Shown: positions 17,635 through 26,425, counted from the first letter of the stretch. The stretch: 64,000 nt of DNA from an uncultured Porphyromonadaceae bacterium (GCA_947174995.1 CAMWLC010000005.1:18122-82121); one strand, 5' to 3'. Numbers and translations are program-made. The notes: a model not told the origin generated them from the sequence alone.

Positions 17635-18184
17635 CACACGTCAGCTTGATGAGGGCGAAGAGGGCGTAGTTGATCATATCCATGTAATTGGCTGATATTC
17701 CTTCGCTTATGAGCGTCTTCCCGTCGTGGCTCTCTATCTCCTTCGTGCGCAGCAGTTTCTGAAGTATGATGTCCGTGAAACTCGACACACGCATCATTCT
17801 CCATGCTTCGTCGTAGTCATGGTTTTTGTCGGCCATAAGCGAGGTAGCCTCGGCAAGCATGTCGTCATACAGTCTCACGGCCTCTTCCGAGGGTATCTGC
17901 GGGCCGGTGCCCAGACGAAGCTGGATAAGGGCTATGGCACAATAGTTGACGATGCCGATAAACTCCGGCACCACACCCTCCTCCACGGCGTGACACCCCT
18001 TCTCTTCGATGGAACGTATGCGGCACGCCTTGATGTAGATCTGGTCGGTGAGGCTGGAGGGGCGCATGATGCGCCAGGATGTGCCGTAGTCCATGAGTTT
18101 CTTTACATATATGTCGCGGCACATAGCCTTGACTTCGGCAAACTGGGCCGCAGTGTCGGGATGCTTCTTCTCTTGTATGTCCAT
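17627..18184 (-). CDS. DUF1599 family protein (tandem duplicated domain)
   Basis: 185 residues made of two similar halves. MDYGTSWRIMRPSSLTDQIYIKACRIRSIEEKG matches HDYDEAWRMMRVSSFTDIILQKLLRTKEIESHDG, each followed by an (I/N)Y-A-ALI(Q/K)L helix. DUF1599 has been proposed to be nucleotide-modification related; no activity is evident from the sequence. Translationally coupled to the DoxX-like gene downstream. Confidence 0.85.
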   Translation of the reverse strand: MDIQEKKHPDTAAQFAEVKAMCRDIYVKKLMDYGTSWRIMRPSSLTDQIYIKACRIRSIEEKGCHAVEEGVVPEFIGIVNYCAIALIQLRLGTGPQIPSEEAVRLYDDMLAEATSLMADKNHDYDEAWRMMRVSSFTDIILQKLLRTKEIESHDGKTLISEGISANYMDMINYALFALIKLTCDD

Positions 18185-18292
18185 TTTGGGATTGTAAGTG
18201 GTTCTTCGGCAAAGTTAGCAATTTCCCCGCTATTTCTTGGGCGGTTCTATGATTTTTCACACTAAAAATTAGAAAAATTCGCCGATTTGTCT

Positions 18293-18300
18293 TATCTTTG
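18293..18300 (+). promoter_or_regulatory. Promoter of the agmatine catabolism operon
   Basis: TATCTTTG matches TAnnTTTG. Transcription would begin near 18307, giving a leader of about 48 nt that is mostly occupied by a hairpin. Confidence 0.55.
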
Positions 18301-18314
18301 CCCGATTATTGTGA

Positions 18315-18334
18315 GTCGGGGTCTGAACCCCGAC
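18315..18334 (+). promoter_or_regulatory. Leader hairpin before agmatine deiminase
   Basis: GTCGGGGT pairs perfectly with ACCCCGAC around the loop CTGA, 20 bases before the start codon. It could affect translation or mRNA stability; no T-run follows. Confidence 0.5.
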
Positions 18335-18354
18335 ACGTGATTACAGCAACCGTT

Positions 18355-19404
18355 ATGACAGACAATCGAACAAGGTTCCCTGCCGAATGGGAAGAGGCCT
18401 CGGACGTGCTTCTCGCTCTTCCCGATTCCCATACCGACTGGGCATATATTCTCGAAGAGGCGCGCCAGCAGTATGTCAGGCTTATAGGGGCCATCGCAGG
18501 CGAGGGTCTCGCCGCCACGGTGCTCTGCCGCGACATCAAGGAGGCGGAGAGCCTCCTTGCCGGCGTGATGACTCCGCGGGTAAGACTCGTCCAGGCAGAC
18601 TACAATGACACCTGGACTCGCGATTACGGACCGCTGACCGTGGTGCGTGACGGCGAAAGAATCCGTCTTCTCGACTTCGGATTCAACGGATGGGGGCTTA
18701 AGTTTGCCTCTGACAAGGACAATCTGGTCAACATGCACCTCGCTTCTGACCTGGTGATACATCCCGACCTCTACCGCAATAACCGCGACTACGTCCTCGA
18801 GGGAGGCTCGGTGGAGAGCAACGGTGCGGGCACCATACTGACCACTACCCGATGCCTCTGCTCTCCCAACCGCAACGGGGGCCGAAGCAAAGGGGAAATC
18901 AACCATATTCTCGCCGAGCGCCTCGGCGCGGACCACGTGCTCTGGCTCGACCACGGATACCTGGCCGGCGACGACACCGATTCGCATATCGACACTCTGG
19001 CCCGTCTTGCTCCGGACGACATAATCCTCTTCACGGGATGCCGCGATATGGACGATGAGCATTTCGAGGAACTCCTGAAAATGCGTGCCCAGCTCTCGCT
19101 GATGCGCACGGCGGAGGGAAACCCGTTCAATCTCGTGGAACTCCCGCTCCCCTCCCCCATATACGATGAGGAGGGACAGCGTCTGCCGGCTACATACGCC
19201 AACTATCTGGTGTATGGCGACTGCATCTTCATGCCCGTCTACAACCAGCCGGAAAACGATCTTCTGGCCTGCCGCACGATCAAGGTGGCCTATCCCGCGC
19301 ACAAAGTAGTGCCGGTTGACTGCACCACGCTCATCAAGCAGCATGGTTCGTTGCACTGCGCCACGATGCAGCTTTACGAAACCTTTAACAAGAAACAGGA
19401 ATGA
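18355..19404 (+). CDS. aguA: Agmatine deiminase / peptidyl-arginine deiminase family
   Basis: 349 residues from ATG 18355; the track start is a TTG inside the promoter. The guanidine-modifying fold motifs are present: DTWTRDYGPL, GGSVESNG, the His-Asp site in GDDTDSHIDTL, and the nucleophilic Cys in HGSLHCATMQ near the C-terminus. It converts agmatine to N-carbamoylputrescine. The next gene hydrolyses that product and overlaps by 4 bases, which supports the agmatine rather than the peptidyl-arginine assignment. Confidence 0.92.
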   Translation: MTDNRTRFPAEWEEASDVLLALPDSHTDWAYILEEARQQYVRLIGAIAGEGLAATVLCRDIKEAESLLAGVMTPRVRLVQADYNDTWTRDYGPLTVVRDGERIRLLDFGFNGWGLKFASDKDNLVNMHLASDLVIHPDLYRNNRDYVLEGGSVESNGAGTILTTTRCLCSPNRNGGRSKGEINHILAERLGADHVLWLDHGYLAGDDTDSHIDTLARLAPDDIILFTGCRDMDDEHFEELLKMRAQLSLMRTAEGNPFNLVELPLPSPIYDEEGQRLPATYANYLVYGDCIFMPVYNQPENDLLACRTIKVAYPAHKVVPVDCTTLIKQHGSLHCATMQLYETFNKKQE

Positions 19405-20300
19405 AAAACAAGATACCGCGCGTAATCCGCACCGGCATTGTCCAGCACTTCTTCACCGGGGATGTGGAGGCAAACCGCCGGCGCAATATCGCCGCCATAG
19501 AGAATCTCGCGGCCGAGGGTGCCCGCCTCATAGTACTCTCCGAACTACATGACTCCCTCTATTTCTGCCAGACCGAGGATGTGGAAAATTTTGATCTCGC
19601 CGTAGCCCTGACGGACGAGTTTGCTGACGTATACGCTCCCGTGGCCGCAGAAAACGGCGTGGTCATTGTGGCGAGTGCCTTTGAACGCCGCTCCACAGGC
19701 CTGTATCACAACACGGCCGTGGTCTTCGACGCCGACGGCTCTATCGCCGGTACGTTCCGCAAGATGCACATTCCGGACGACCCCGGTTTTTATGAAAAGT
19801 TCTATTTCGCTCCCGGCGACAAGGGTTTCGAGCCGGTGGAGACATCCCTGGGGCGTCTCGGGGTGCTCGTGTGCTGGGACCAGTGGTATCCCGAGGCTGC
19901 AAGGCTCATGGCCCTGCGGGGAGCCGAGATGCTGATATATCCCACGGCCATCGGCTGGAACCCCGACGATCCCGAGGATGAGAAGGAGCGACAGCGCGAG
20001 GCTTGGACCGTGGTGCAACGCGCCCATGCCGTGGCCAACGGCATCCCGGTCGTGAGCGTGAACCGTGTCGGATTCGAGGAGGATCCCTCGGGAGCCTCTT
20101 CGGGCATAGATTTCTGGGGGTCGAGTTTCGTGGCCGGACCGCAGGGAGAATTCCTTTTCCGCGCTCCCTGCGATGCCCCATGCGAACACGTGGTGGACAT
20201 CGACATGGACCGCAGCGAGAATGTGCGCCGCTGGTGGCCCTTCCTCCGCGACCGCCGCATCGACTATTATTCAGGACTCACCTCCAGATTCCTGGATTGA
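19401..20300 (+). CDS. aguB: N-carbamoylputrescine amidase (nitrilase superfamily)
   Basis: 299 residues. The nitrilase triad is visible as Glu48 (LSELHDSLYF), Lys121 (FRKMHIPDD) and Cys158 (LVCWDQWYPEAAR). The substrate-specificity segment HIPDDPGFYEKFYFAPGD is typical of AguB. It releases putrescine, CO2 and ammonia. With aguA it completes arginine-decarboxylation-derived polyamine synthesis; an arginine decarboxylase is not in the window. Confidence 0.95.
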   Translation: MKNKIPRVIRTGIVQHFFTGDVEANRRRNIAAIENLAAEGARLIVLSELHDSLYFCQTEDVENFDLAVALTDEFADVYAPVAAENGVVIVASAFERRSTGLYHNTAVVFDADGSIAGTFRKMHIPDDPGFYEKFYFAPGDKGFEPVETSLGRLGVLVCWDQWYPEAARLMALRGAEMLIYPTAIGWNPDDPEDEKERQREAWTVVQRAHAVANGIPVVSVNRVGFEEDPSGASSGIDFWGSSFVAGPQGEFLFRAPCDAPCEHVVDIDMDRSENVRRWWPFLRDRRIDYYSGLTSRFLD

Positions 20301-20324
20301 GTCCCCCAGACTGAGACTTAGGAT

Positions 20325-21107
20325 ATGCAGACACAGATAGAGGGCGTGACCCTCGAATATGAAGATTCAGGTGAGAAGAATCTCCCGGCCGTCCTCATAA
20401 TGCACGGCTGGGGATGCGACCACACTACCGTGGCCTCCATCGCCGCCCTTTTCCACGGGAAGATGCGGGTGGTGAATGTGGACCTCCCCGGCCACGGCAA
20501 GAGCAGCGAGCCCCCGGCTGTGTGGAGCATCGAGGATTTCACTCGGGCGATGGAAAAGTTTATCGACTTTCTCGGGCTCGAAAAACCGGCTCTTATAGGC
20601 CACAGTTTCGGCGGGAGAATATCCATACTGATGTCCTCGCGCAGGGAGGTCTCGAAAGTCGTGCTGGTGGATTCGGCCGGCATCAGACCCTCGCGTCCGC
20701 TGAAATACTATCTCAAAGTGTATTCATTCAAGGCCGCCAAACGTATTCTTCCCCTGCTGCTCGGCAAAGAGCGGGGAAGCAGGGCGATAGACGCGTGGCG
20801 AGGCAAGGCCGGCTCTGCCGATTACCGCAATTCATCCCCGCTGATGCGTGCCGTGATGAGCAAATGTGTCAATGAAGACCTCAAGTCGGTCATGCCCTAC
20901 ATCAAGGCCCCCGTGCTGCTGGTGTGGGGCGAAAACGACACCGCCACACCCCTATCCGATGCCAAGACGATGGAGAGACTTATCCCCGACGCCGGACTCG
21001 TGGCCTTCCCGGGATGCGGACACTACAGTTTCCTCGACAATCCCCGGGGATTCAAGGCCGTTATCAATGAATTTTTCAAACCGGAGTTCACCTCCGCAGT
21101 CTCCTGA
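20325..21107 (+). CDS. Alpha/beta hydrolase
   Basis: 260 residues with the oxyanion segment MHGWGCDH, nucleophile elbow GHSFGG (Ser), acid GENDTATP (Asp) and catalytic His GCGHYSFLDNP, so the triad is complete. No signal peptide. It sits 24 bases after aguB and 33 bases before the MurF-like gene in the same direction, so an operon is likely. Substrate unknown; pairing with a Mur-type ligase suggests a cell-envelope role. Confidence 0.88.
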   Translation: MQTQIEGVTLEYEDSGEKNLPAVLIMHGWGCDHTTVASIAALFHGKMRVVNVDLPGHGKSSEPPAVWSIEDFTRAMEKFIDFLGLEKPALIGHSFGGRISILMSSRREVSKVVLVDSAGIRPSRPLKYYLKVYSFKAAKRILPLLLGKERGSRAIDAWRGKAGSADYRNSSPLMRAVMSKCVNEDLKSVMPYIKAPVLLVWGENDTATPLSDAKTMERLIPDAGLVAFPGCGHYSFLDNPRGFKAVINEFFKPEFTSAVS

Positions 21108-21140
21108 CGATACCGCAGTTATTAACGCCGTTTATTGACA

Positions 21141-22742
21141 ATGAGCGCTTTTACAATTACAATCTACGTGATTTGCGGCATATATATGCTGCTCAACTTC
21201 AAGCATGACATCCACATGCTCCAGCAGAACTCCTACCGTCCCGAACGATACTGGAGGTATCTGCGCAAAAACGACCTCACCTCTCCCTGGAGGATGGTGG
21301 ATGTGGCCATGCTGCTTTTCCTCCTCTCCACTCTGCTCAACCCCGTGCTGAGGGTTCTACTCATCGCGCTGGTGTGTGTGGCGAAATGCTTCATTATATC
21401 GCGCAGGAAGTTCAAGAAACCGCTGGTGTTCACGTCTCGCGTGAAGCGAATCTACGGGGTTATAGGCGTCATCTCCGCCGGGGCCGTTCTGGCCGAGGCC
21501 CTTACGCTCGGTGTCCGGAAGGATGTGCTGGCCTACTACTCAGGCGTAGATGTCACGCTCGGCACCCTACTGCTGATCTGCATTTTCTCATGGGCAGTTG
21601 TCATGCTCGCCATCCTGATTCTCTCTCCGGTGGAAAAGAGCATCAACGCGCGATACCGCAACGAGGCGGTCTCAATCCTCAGCTCCATGCCTGACCTCAC
21701 AGTCGTGGGTATCACCGGTTCGTATGGCAAGACCTCAACCAAGCATTATCTCCACCGCATCCTCTCCGAAAGCTACGATGTGCTCATGACACCCGGCAGC
21801 TACAACACCCCCATGGGAGTGATTCGCACGGTGCGCGAGATGATGAAGCCCTACTACAAGGTATTCATTTGCGAGATGGGAGCGAAGCAGAAGGGCGACA
21901 TCAAGGAGATATGCGACATGGTGCATCCCTCCATCGGCATTGTCACCGCCGTGGGTCCCATGCACCTCGAAACCTTCAAGAGTATCGAAAACGTGCAGTC
22001 CACAAAGTTTGAACTGATCGATGCCCTCCCCGCCGAAGGATTCGCGGTGGTCAACGATGATTTCGAGTATTGCGCCAACCGATCGGTGAATAATGTCGGC
22101 ATCGTGCGTTACGCCGTCTCCAACACCGGAGCGGCAGACTACCGCGCCGAAGACATACGTTATTCTCCGCGAGGCACTACTTTCACGGTTGTCGGGCCCG
22201 ATAACCTCCGCTTGCCCCTCAACACCAAACTTGTCGGCGAGTGTAATATTTCCAACCTTCTCGCAGCCGTGGCAGTGGCCATTCATCTCAAGGTGCCGCA
22301 CGACAAGATACAGTACGCCGTGGCGTCGATCGAGCAGGTGGAGCATCGCCTCAACATCAAGCGTACCCCCGGCGGAGTCACCATCATCGATGACGCCTTC
22401 AATTCCAACCCCTCCGGATCTCGCATGGCTGTCGATGTGCTCAGCGGCTTCACCGACGGACGCCGCGTCATTGTCACGCCGGGCATGATCGAGCTTGGCG
22501 ACAGGCAGTTCGAGCTTAACAAGGAACTGGGACGCCACATCGCCTCCGGAGTCGACACGGCGATTATCGTGGGCGAATACAACCGCGAAGCGCTCGTTGC
22601 CGGAGCTCGCGAAGGGGGCATGGACGAGAGCGGCATCATACCCGTAGCCTCATTCGGCGAGGCCCAGCAGGTGCTGTCAACCATGCTCAAGGCCGGCGAC
22701 ACTGTGCTCTACGAAAACGACCTCCCCGACTCCTTCAAGTGA
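21141..22742 (+). CDS. Membrane-anchored MurF-like Mur ligase
   Basis: 533 residues from ATG 21141; the track start is a TTG two codons earlier. The first ~170 residues hold about four membrane helices where MurF normally has its UDP-MurNAc binding domain. Then come the ATP loop GITGSYGKTSTK, the central-domain motif ICEMGAKQKGDI, and the C-terminal segment IIDDAFNSNPSGSRMAVDVL, close to MurF. It probably joins an amino acid or peptide to a carboxylate using ATP at the membrane. Too divergent to be assumed the housekeeping MurF. Confidence 0.8.
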   Translation: MSAFTITIYVICGIYMLLNFKHDIHMLQQNSYRPERYWRYLRKNDLTSPWRMVDVAMLLFLLSTLLNPVLRVLLIALVCVAKCFIISRRKFKKPLVFTSRVKRIYGVIGVISAGAVLAEALTLGVRKDVLAYYSGVDVTLGTLLLICIFSWAVVMLAILILSPVEKSINARYRNEAVSILSSMPDLTVVGITGSYGKTSTKHYLHRILSESYDVLMTPGSYNTPMGVIRTVREMMKPYYKVFICEMGAKQKGDIKEICDMVHPSIGIVTAVGPMHLETFKSIENVQSTKFELIDALPAEGFAVVNDDFEYCANRSVNNVGIVRYAVSNTGAADYRAEDIRYSPRGTTFTVVGPDNLRLPLNTKLVGECNISNLLAAVAVAIHLKVPHDKIQYAVASIEQVEHRLNIKRTPGGVTIIDDAFNSNPSGSRMAVDVLSGFTDGRRVIVTPGMIELGDRQFELNKELGRHIASGVDTAIIVGEYNREALVAGAREGGMDESGIIPVASFGEAQQVLSTMLKAGDTVLYENDLPDSFK

Positions 22743-22749
22743 TTTTTAA

Positions 22750-22938
22750 GTACCCGATAACGTACCCGATAAAACTGAACAAAACATATTGACTCTACTC
22801 GCGGACAACCCGCACCTTACTCGCTGAGAGCTTGCCGAAAAGATTGGAATATCGGAGAATGGCATAAAGAAGATAATGACGACACTGAAAGCCTTGGGAT
22901 GGATAGAACGCATTGGCAGCAATAAGACTGGATATTAA
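22750..22938 (+). pseudogene. Remnant of an AlbA_2/ATP-binding protein C-terminus (winged helix)
   Basis: In frame from 22750 the sequence reads VPDNVPDKTEQNILTLLADNPHLTR, a TGA stop (22825-22827), then ELAEKIGISENGIKKIMTTLKALGWIERIGS and a terminal stop. The VPDNVPD motif and winged-helix tail are typical of the C-terminus of Bacteroidales Schlafen-AlbA_2 ATP-binding proteins. The rest of the gene is gone. It directly follows the MurF-like stop and is followed by a strong terminator. Confidence 0.65.
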
Positions 22939-22976
22939 TAAGAATCGGCGGCTTGTTCAAGCTGCCGATTCTTATT
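22937..22976. terminator. Strong terminator after the aguA operon and remnant
   Basis: AATAAGAATCGGCGGCTTG pairs with its complement (one G-U) around a 2-base spacer; A- and T-rich ends make it usable on both strands, serving also the convergent ion-channel gene. Confidence 0.8.
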
Positions 22977-23006
22977 GTGAGTATATTATACGGTTTCTCG
23001 TCGGAA

Positions 23007-23819
23007 TCAACTGGCGCCATTTTCTTGTGTGCTGTCTGATGAGGGTGCCGCGCCATTTGAGGATGCGGACTTCGACTTGCCACCGACGGGATTGGTGATA
23101 AGGAAGGGGGATTCTCCCGATTCCTTGTCGCGGTTCTGTATCAGATTGGTGACATAGACAGTGAAGATCGGAAACATCATCATGCCCAAGGCTGCCAGCA
23201 GCACGGAAAGCACTTTGCCCACCGGCGTTACGGCCACGATGTTCGAGCCTACCGTAGTGGCATCCATGAAGCCCCACCAGAGTGCGCTGTAATAATCCTT
23301 TACCAGCGGGTTCACTCCCTTTTCAAAGACGAAGAATACCAACGAACCGAAATAGATCGAAGCGAAAAGAGTTACGAGATATGTCATGAAGAGACTCGTC
23401 GCACGATTGTACGTGAACCATCCCACCACTATCGCCAGAGCATATCCTCCGCGCACAAGCGGGATAAAGCGGAGCAGGTATCCGATCTTCGGGTCGAAAT
23501 GCCATCCGTAATACTGAATTATCGACAGATAGGGTATTGACACGAGCAGAAACACGAAGCGAGTCTTGAGATAGTGCCATTTTCTCGGCGCCATTATCCA
23601 CTCAATGAAAAAATCCGCAAGGAAAGCCACGCAGATAAGAAATTGCGTGTGCATGAATTTCGACTGGTGATAAAACGGAATGTTCTTGAAAGTGTCGATC
23701 GAAATGGCCACAACGAGATATACCGCAAGTCCCAGCACAATGATATGCAGGATATTGTATACCCATTGTTTCCCTTTTGAGGGCCGAAGGTTGTCGGTGA
23801 CTGATGTGGAAGTGTTCAT
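23007..23819 (-). CDS. Voltage-gated-like ion channel with atypical selectivity filter
   Basis: 270 residues with hydrophobic segments at about 20-42, 55-75, 85-103, 115-133 (with Arg as in an S4-like helix), 140-165 and 203-225. The pore loop SALWWGFMDATTVGSNIVAVTPVGK lies at about 179-202. It aligns with the K+-channel pore, but the filter reads TTVGSN instead of TVGYG. The C-terminal tail is polar and disordered. Family placement is good; ion selectivity is uncertain because of the filter. Confidence 0.78.
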   Translation of the reverse strand: MNTSTSVTDNLRPSKGKQWVYNILHIIVLGLAVYLVVAISIDTFKNIPFYHQSKFMHTQFLICVAFLADFFIEWIMAPRKWHYLKTRFVFLLVSIPYLSIIQYYGWHFDPKIGYLLRFIPLVRGGYALAIVVGWFTYNRATSLFMTYLVTLFASIYFGSLVFFVFEKGVNPLVKDYYSALWWGFMDATTVGSNIVAVTPVGKVLSVLLAALGMMMFPIFTVYVTNLIQNRDKESGESPFLITNPVGGKSKSASSNGAAPSSDSTQENGAS

Positions 23820-23910
23820 AGTATTTGTGAGTTTAGTCTATATTCATTACAATTCCACCCCCGTCAATGTTCAGGTATCATGAACCATTCATGGTTATCG
23901 CAGGTTTAAA

Positions 23911-23950
23911 TAATGTTAACTTAACGTTCTCTTCAAGACATAATGTTAAC
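23911..23950 (+). promoter_or_regulatory. Direct repeats upstream of the urea transporter
   Basis: TAATGTTAAC occurs at 23911-23920 and 23941-23950, exactly 30 bases apart (about three helical turns), each containing the palindrome GTTAAC. A small inverted repeat AACCATtcATGGTT lies just upstream. A regulator-binding role is inferred. Confidence 0.4.
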
Positions 23951-23982
23951 GACAACCTTATAACCAAAAACCTCAAAATACT

Positions 23983-24966
23983 ATGGCAGCATCCTCTACC
24001 CCCACGGCATCAGGCTACACAGTGGCCGGTGTAATCAAGGAATTTCCACGCACAGTTGCACGCGGAGTCGGTCAGGTCATGTTTCAGGACAGTGCCTGGA
24101 CCGGACTATTGTTCTTAATCGGAATCTTCTGGGGCGCATACGCCGAAGGCTCTCCCCTCGTTGCCTGGGGAGCTCTCACAGGTGTGGTCGTCTCCACTCT
24201 GACCGGCTATCTATCCGGACTTCAGGATGAAAACGGGGCCCAGGGTCTCTGGGGATTCAACGGCGTCCTGGTAGGATGCGCCTTCCCCACCTTCCTCGGC
24301 AACACCATCTGGATGTGGCTCGCCCTTATCTTCTGCTCCGCTCTCACGACCTGGGTGCGCAATGCGTTCAATAACATCACGGGCAAATGGGGGGTCAGCT
24401 CGTTCACGTTCCCCTTCGTGTTCTGCACGTGGTGCTTCCTCCTTGCCGCCCGTCAGTTTCACGGTATGCCCGACACCGGGATGTCGACTCCGGAGATAGT
24501 TTACAATGTACCCGCAAGCATCGACATGGGCCTCGGCGACCTCGTGGTCTACTGGCTCAAGGGCATCGCCCAGGTATTCCTCATCAACAACTGGGTCACC
24601 GGAATCTTCTTCCTCATCGGCCTTGCGCTGTGTAGCGTACGAGCAGCTGTCTGGGCCGCGATAGCCTCCGCCATCTCGCTGCTCATCGCCCTATGTTTCC
24701 ATGCTCCCGGAGCAAGCGTGGCCGAAGGCCTCTACGGCTTCAGTGCAGTGCTGACCGGCATCGCGCTTGGCGCCACTTTCTGCCGCTTCACCTGGCAGAC
24801 AGCCGTATGGAGCGTATGCGGTATCATCGCCACAGTCTTCATCCAGGCCGGTATGAACTCCTTCATGGCACCCCTTGGACTCGCCACGCTGACCGGTCCC
24901 TTCTGCATCGGCACATGGCTTTTCCTGCTCCCCGCTTACAAATGGTTTGAACCCAAAAACTCATGA
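23983..24966 (+). CDS. Urea transporter (UT family)
   Basis: 327 residues, strongly hydrophobic, with the internal two-fold repeat of the urea transporter fold: GLWGFNGVLVGCAFPTF in the first half and GLYGFSAVLTGIALGATF in the second. These loops line the urea selectivity filter. It would allow facilitated urea uptake through the inner membrane. No urease genes are in the window. The next gene overlaps by 4 bases. Confidence 0.92.
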   Translation: MAASSTPTASGYTVAGVIKEFPRTVARGVGQVMFQDSAWTGLLFLIGIFWGAYAEGSPLVAWGALTGVVVSTLTGYLSGLQDENGAQGLWGFNGVLVGCAFPTFLGNTIWMWLALIFCSALTTWVRNAFNNITGKWGVSSFTFPFVFCTWCFLLAARQFHGMPDTGMSTPEIVYNVPASIDMGLGDLVVYWLKGIAQVFLINNWVTGIFFLIGLALCSVRAAVWAAIASAISLLIALCFHAPGASVAEGLYGFSAVLTGIALGATFCRFTWQTAVWSVCGIIATVFIQAGMNSFMAPLGLATLTGPFCIGTWLFLLPAYKWFEPKNS

Positions 24967-26372
24967 AAACCCAATCCAACCCCACACAGACCTCTCCCTC
25001 GACGGGTGAGGTCTGTCTTTCTACCATGCCGCTGGGATGGCGGCATTACAGGATAGTGTTCACCGCCTCCCTCGGACAGCTCATAGGCACGGCCCTCGCT
25101 ACAATGGTGAGCGTCATGATTCCGATGATCCAGATTGTCTCCCATCCCGAACTCTCCTCCTTCATGCAGGGACTCATGGGAGCCATGGACCTAATAGGCA
25201 TCGCTGCAGGCTCTGTGGTGATAGGCAAGCTCACCGACCGTTACGGATACCTGCTCTTCTTCCGGCTCTGCCCGGTGATGATACTCCTCGCAGCCGTGAT
25301 GGGGCTTATCTGGCCCACGGTGGCAGTAACATTGGTATCACTCTTCTTAATGGGATTCGCCATCGGCGGGGAATACAGTCTTGATTCCGACTACGTCTCC
25401 GAACTCCTGCCAATAAAATGGCGCTCCACCATGGTGGGCGTAACCAAAGCAGCCAGTGCCCTGGGCAACATACTCGTGGCCGGAGCCTGCTGGGCGTTGC
25501 TACTGTATTGGAACGCGGCCACGGCATGGCCCAAGCTCCTGTGGATGATGGTGCTTATATCCGGCATCATGATAGCAAGCCGCATACACTTCGCCGGAAG
25601 CCCCTACTGGCTCGCCGAGCACGGGCGCCTCAAGGAGGGGGAAGCTGCCGCCAAATATCTGCTTGGAGACGACGTGACACTCGACTTAGCACAGATCGAG
25701 GCCGATGAGAAAAAAAAGGCCGAGGAGAAAAGTAACCGCACCGGCCTCCGGAGCTTCATCGCAAAAAACGGCAGGAAAATCATACTCACCGGTGTGCCTT
25801 GGGCCTGCGAGGGACTCGGAGTCTACGGTATCGGGGTCTTCCTCCCTATCCTGCTCCTCGCCCTCGGCATAGGACATGAAAGCCCCGGCGCATCGCAATA
25901 CATGCACGTCACCTATTCCGTGAAGATGACCTTCTGGATCAGTTGCGTCATGCTCCCAGGATTCATCATCGGCCTGGTGCTCATTCCGAAAATGAGATCG
26001 GTGAAGATACTGTCATGGGGCTTTTATCTGAGCGCCGCCTCCCTGGTGCTCCTATGGCTCGGATATGACCTCAAATGGCACGCGGCCATCACGGTCGTAG
26101 CCTTCATGCTCTTCGAGCTGTTTCTCAACGCAGGGCCTCACTTAATCACCTACGTGCTTCCTCCCGAAGTCTATCCCGTCAAGGACAGAAGTCTCGGCAG
26201 CGGCATCGCCGCCTGTCTCGGCAAGGTCGGAGCCGTGCTCGCAGTATTCTTCATTCCTCTGATGCTGAAATGGGGAGGCGTGAATCTGGTGCTTATCGTC
26301 TCCACCGTAACGATGATTGTCGGCGGACTGATCACCACGGTTTTCAGCTCCCTCGTAACGAAAAAATCCTGA
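24963..26372 (+). CDS. Major facilitator superfamily transporter
   Basis: 469 residues, about 12 membrane helices with a charged central loop (about 225-255, ADEKKKAEEKSNRTG). MFS motif A appears as GKLTDRYGYLLFFR. GGEYSLDSDYVSELLPIKWR after helix 4 and YVLPPEVYPVKDRS in the second half resemble the sugar/metabolite:H+ porter group. Start overlaps the urea transporter stop (ATGA), so the two are translated together; the cargo is not evident, though nitrogen-related uptake would fit the context. Confidence 0.88.
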   Translation: MKTQSNPTQTSPSTGEVCLSTMPLGWRHYRIVFTASLGQLIGTALATMVSVMIPMIQIVSHPELSSFMQGLMGAMDLIGIAAGSVVIGKLTDRYGYLLFFRLCPVMILLAAVMGLIWPTVAVTLVSLFLMGFAIGGEYSLDSDYVSELLPIKWRSTMVGVTKAASALGNILVAGACWALLLYWNAATAWPKLLWMMVLISGIMIASRIHFAGSPYWLAEHGRLKEGEAAAKYLLGDDVTLDLAQIEADEKKKAEEKSNRTGLRSFIAKNGRKIILTGVPWACEGLGVYGIGVFLPILLLALGIGHESPGASQYMHVTYSVKMTFWISCVMLPGFIIGLVLIPKMRSVKILSWGFYLSAASLVLLWLGYDLKWHAAITVVAFMLFELFLNAGPHLITYVLPPEVYPVKDRSLGSGIAACLGKVGAVLAVFFIPLMLKWGGVNLVLIVSTVTMIVGGLITTVFSSLVTKKS

Positions 26373-26383
26373 CAAAAGCAGCA

Positions 26384-26425
26384 AAAAGAAGTGGACTTGA
26401 CAGCTCTGTCAAGTCCACTTCTTTT
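26384..26425. terminator. Bidirectional terminator, MFS gene / flavin reductase gene
   Basis: 20-bp perfect inverted repeat (AAAAGAAGTGGACTTGACAG and complement) with a 2-base spacer between convergent genes. Confidence 0.88.

Noticed and set aside
22817-23083. 88-aa minus-strand ORF extending past the ion-channel stop
   Set aside because: Covers the strong terminator and the pseudogene remnant; no domain or start signals.
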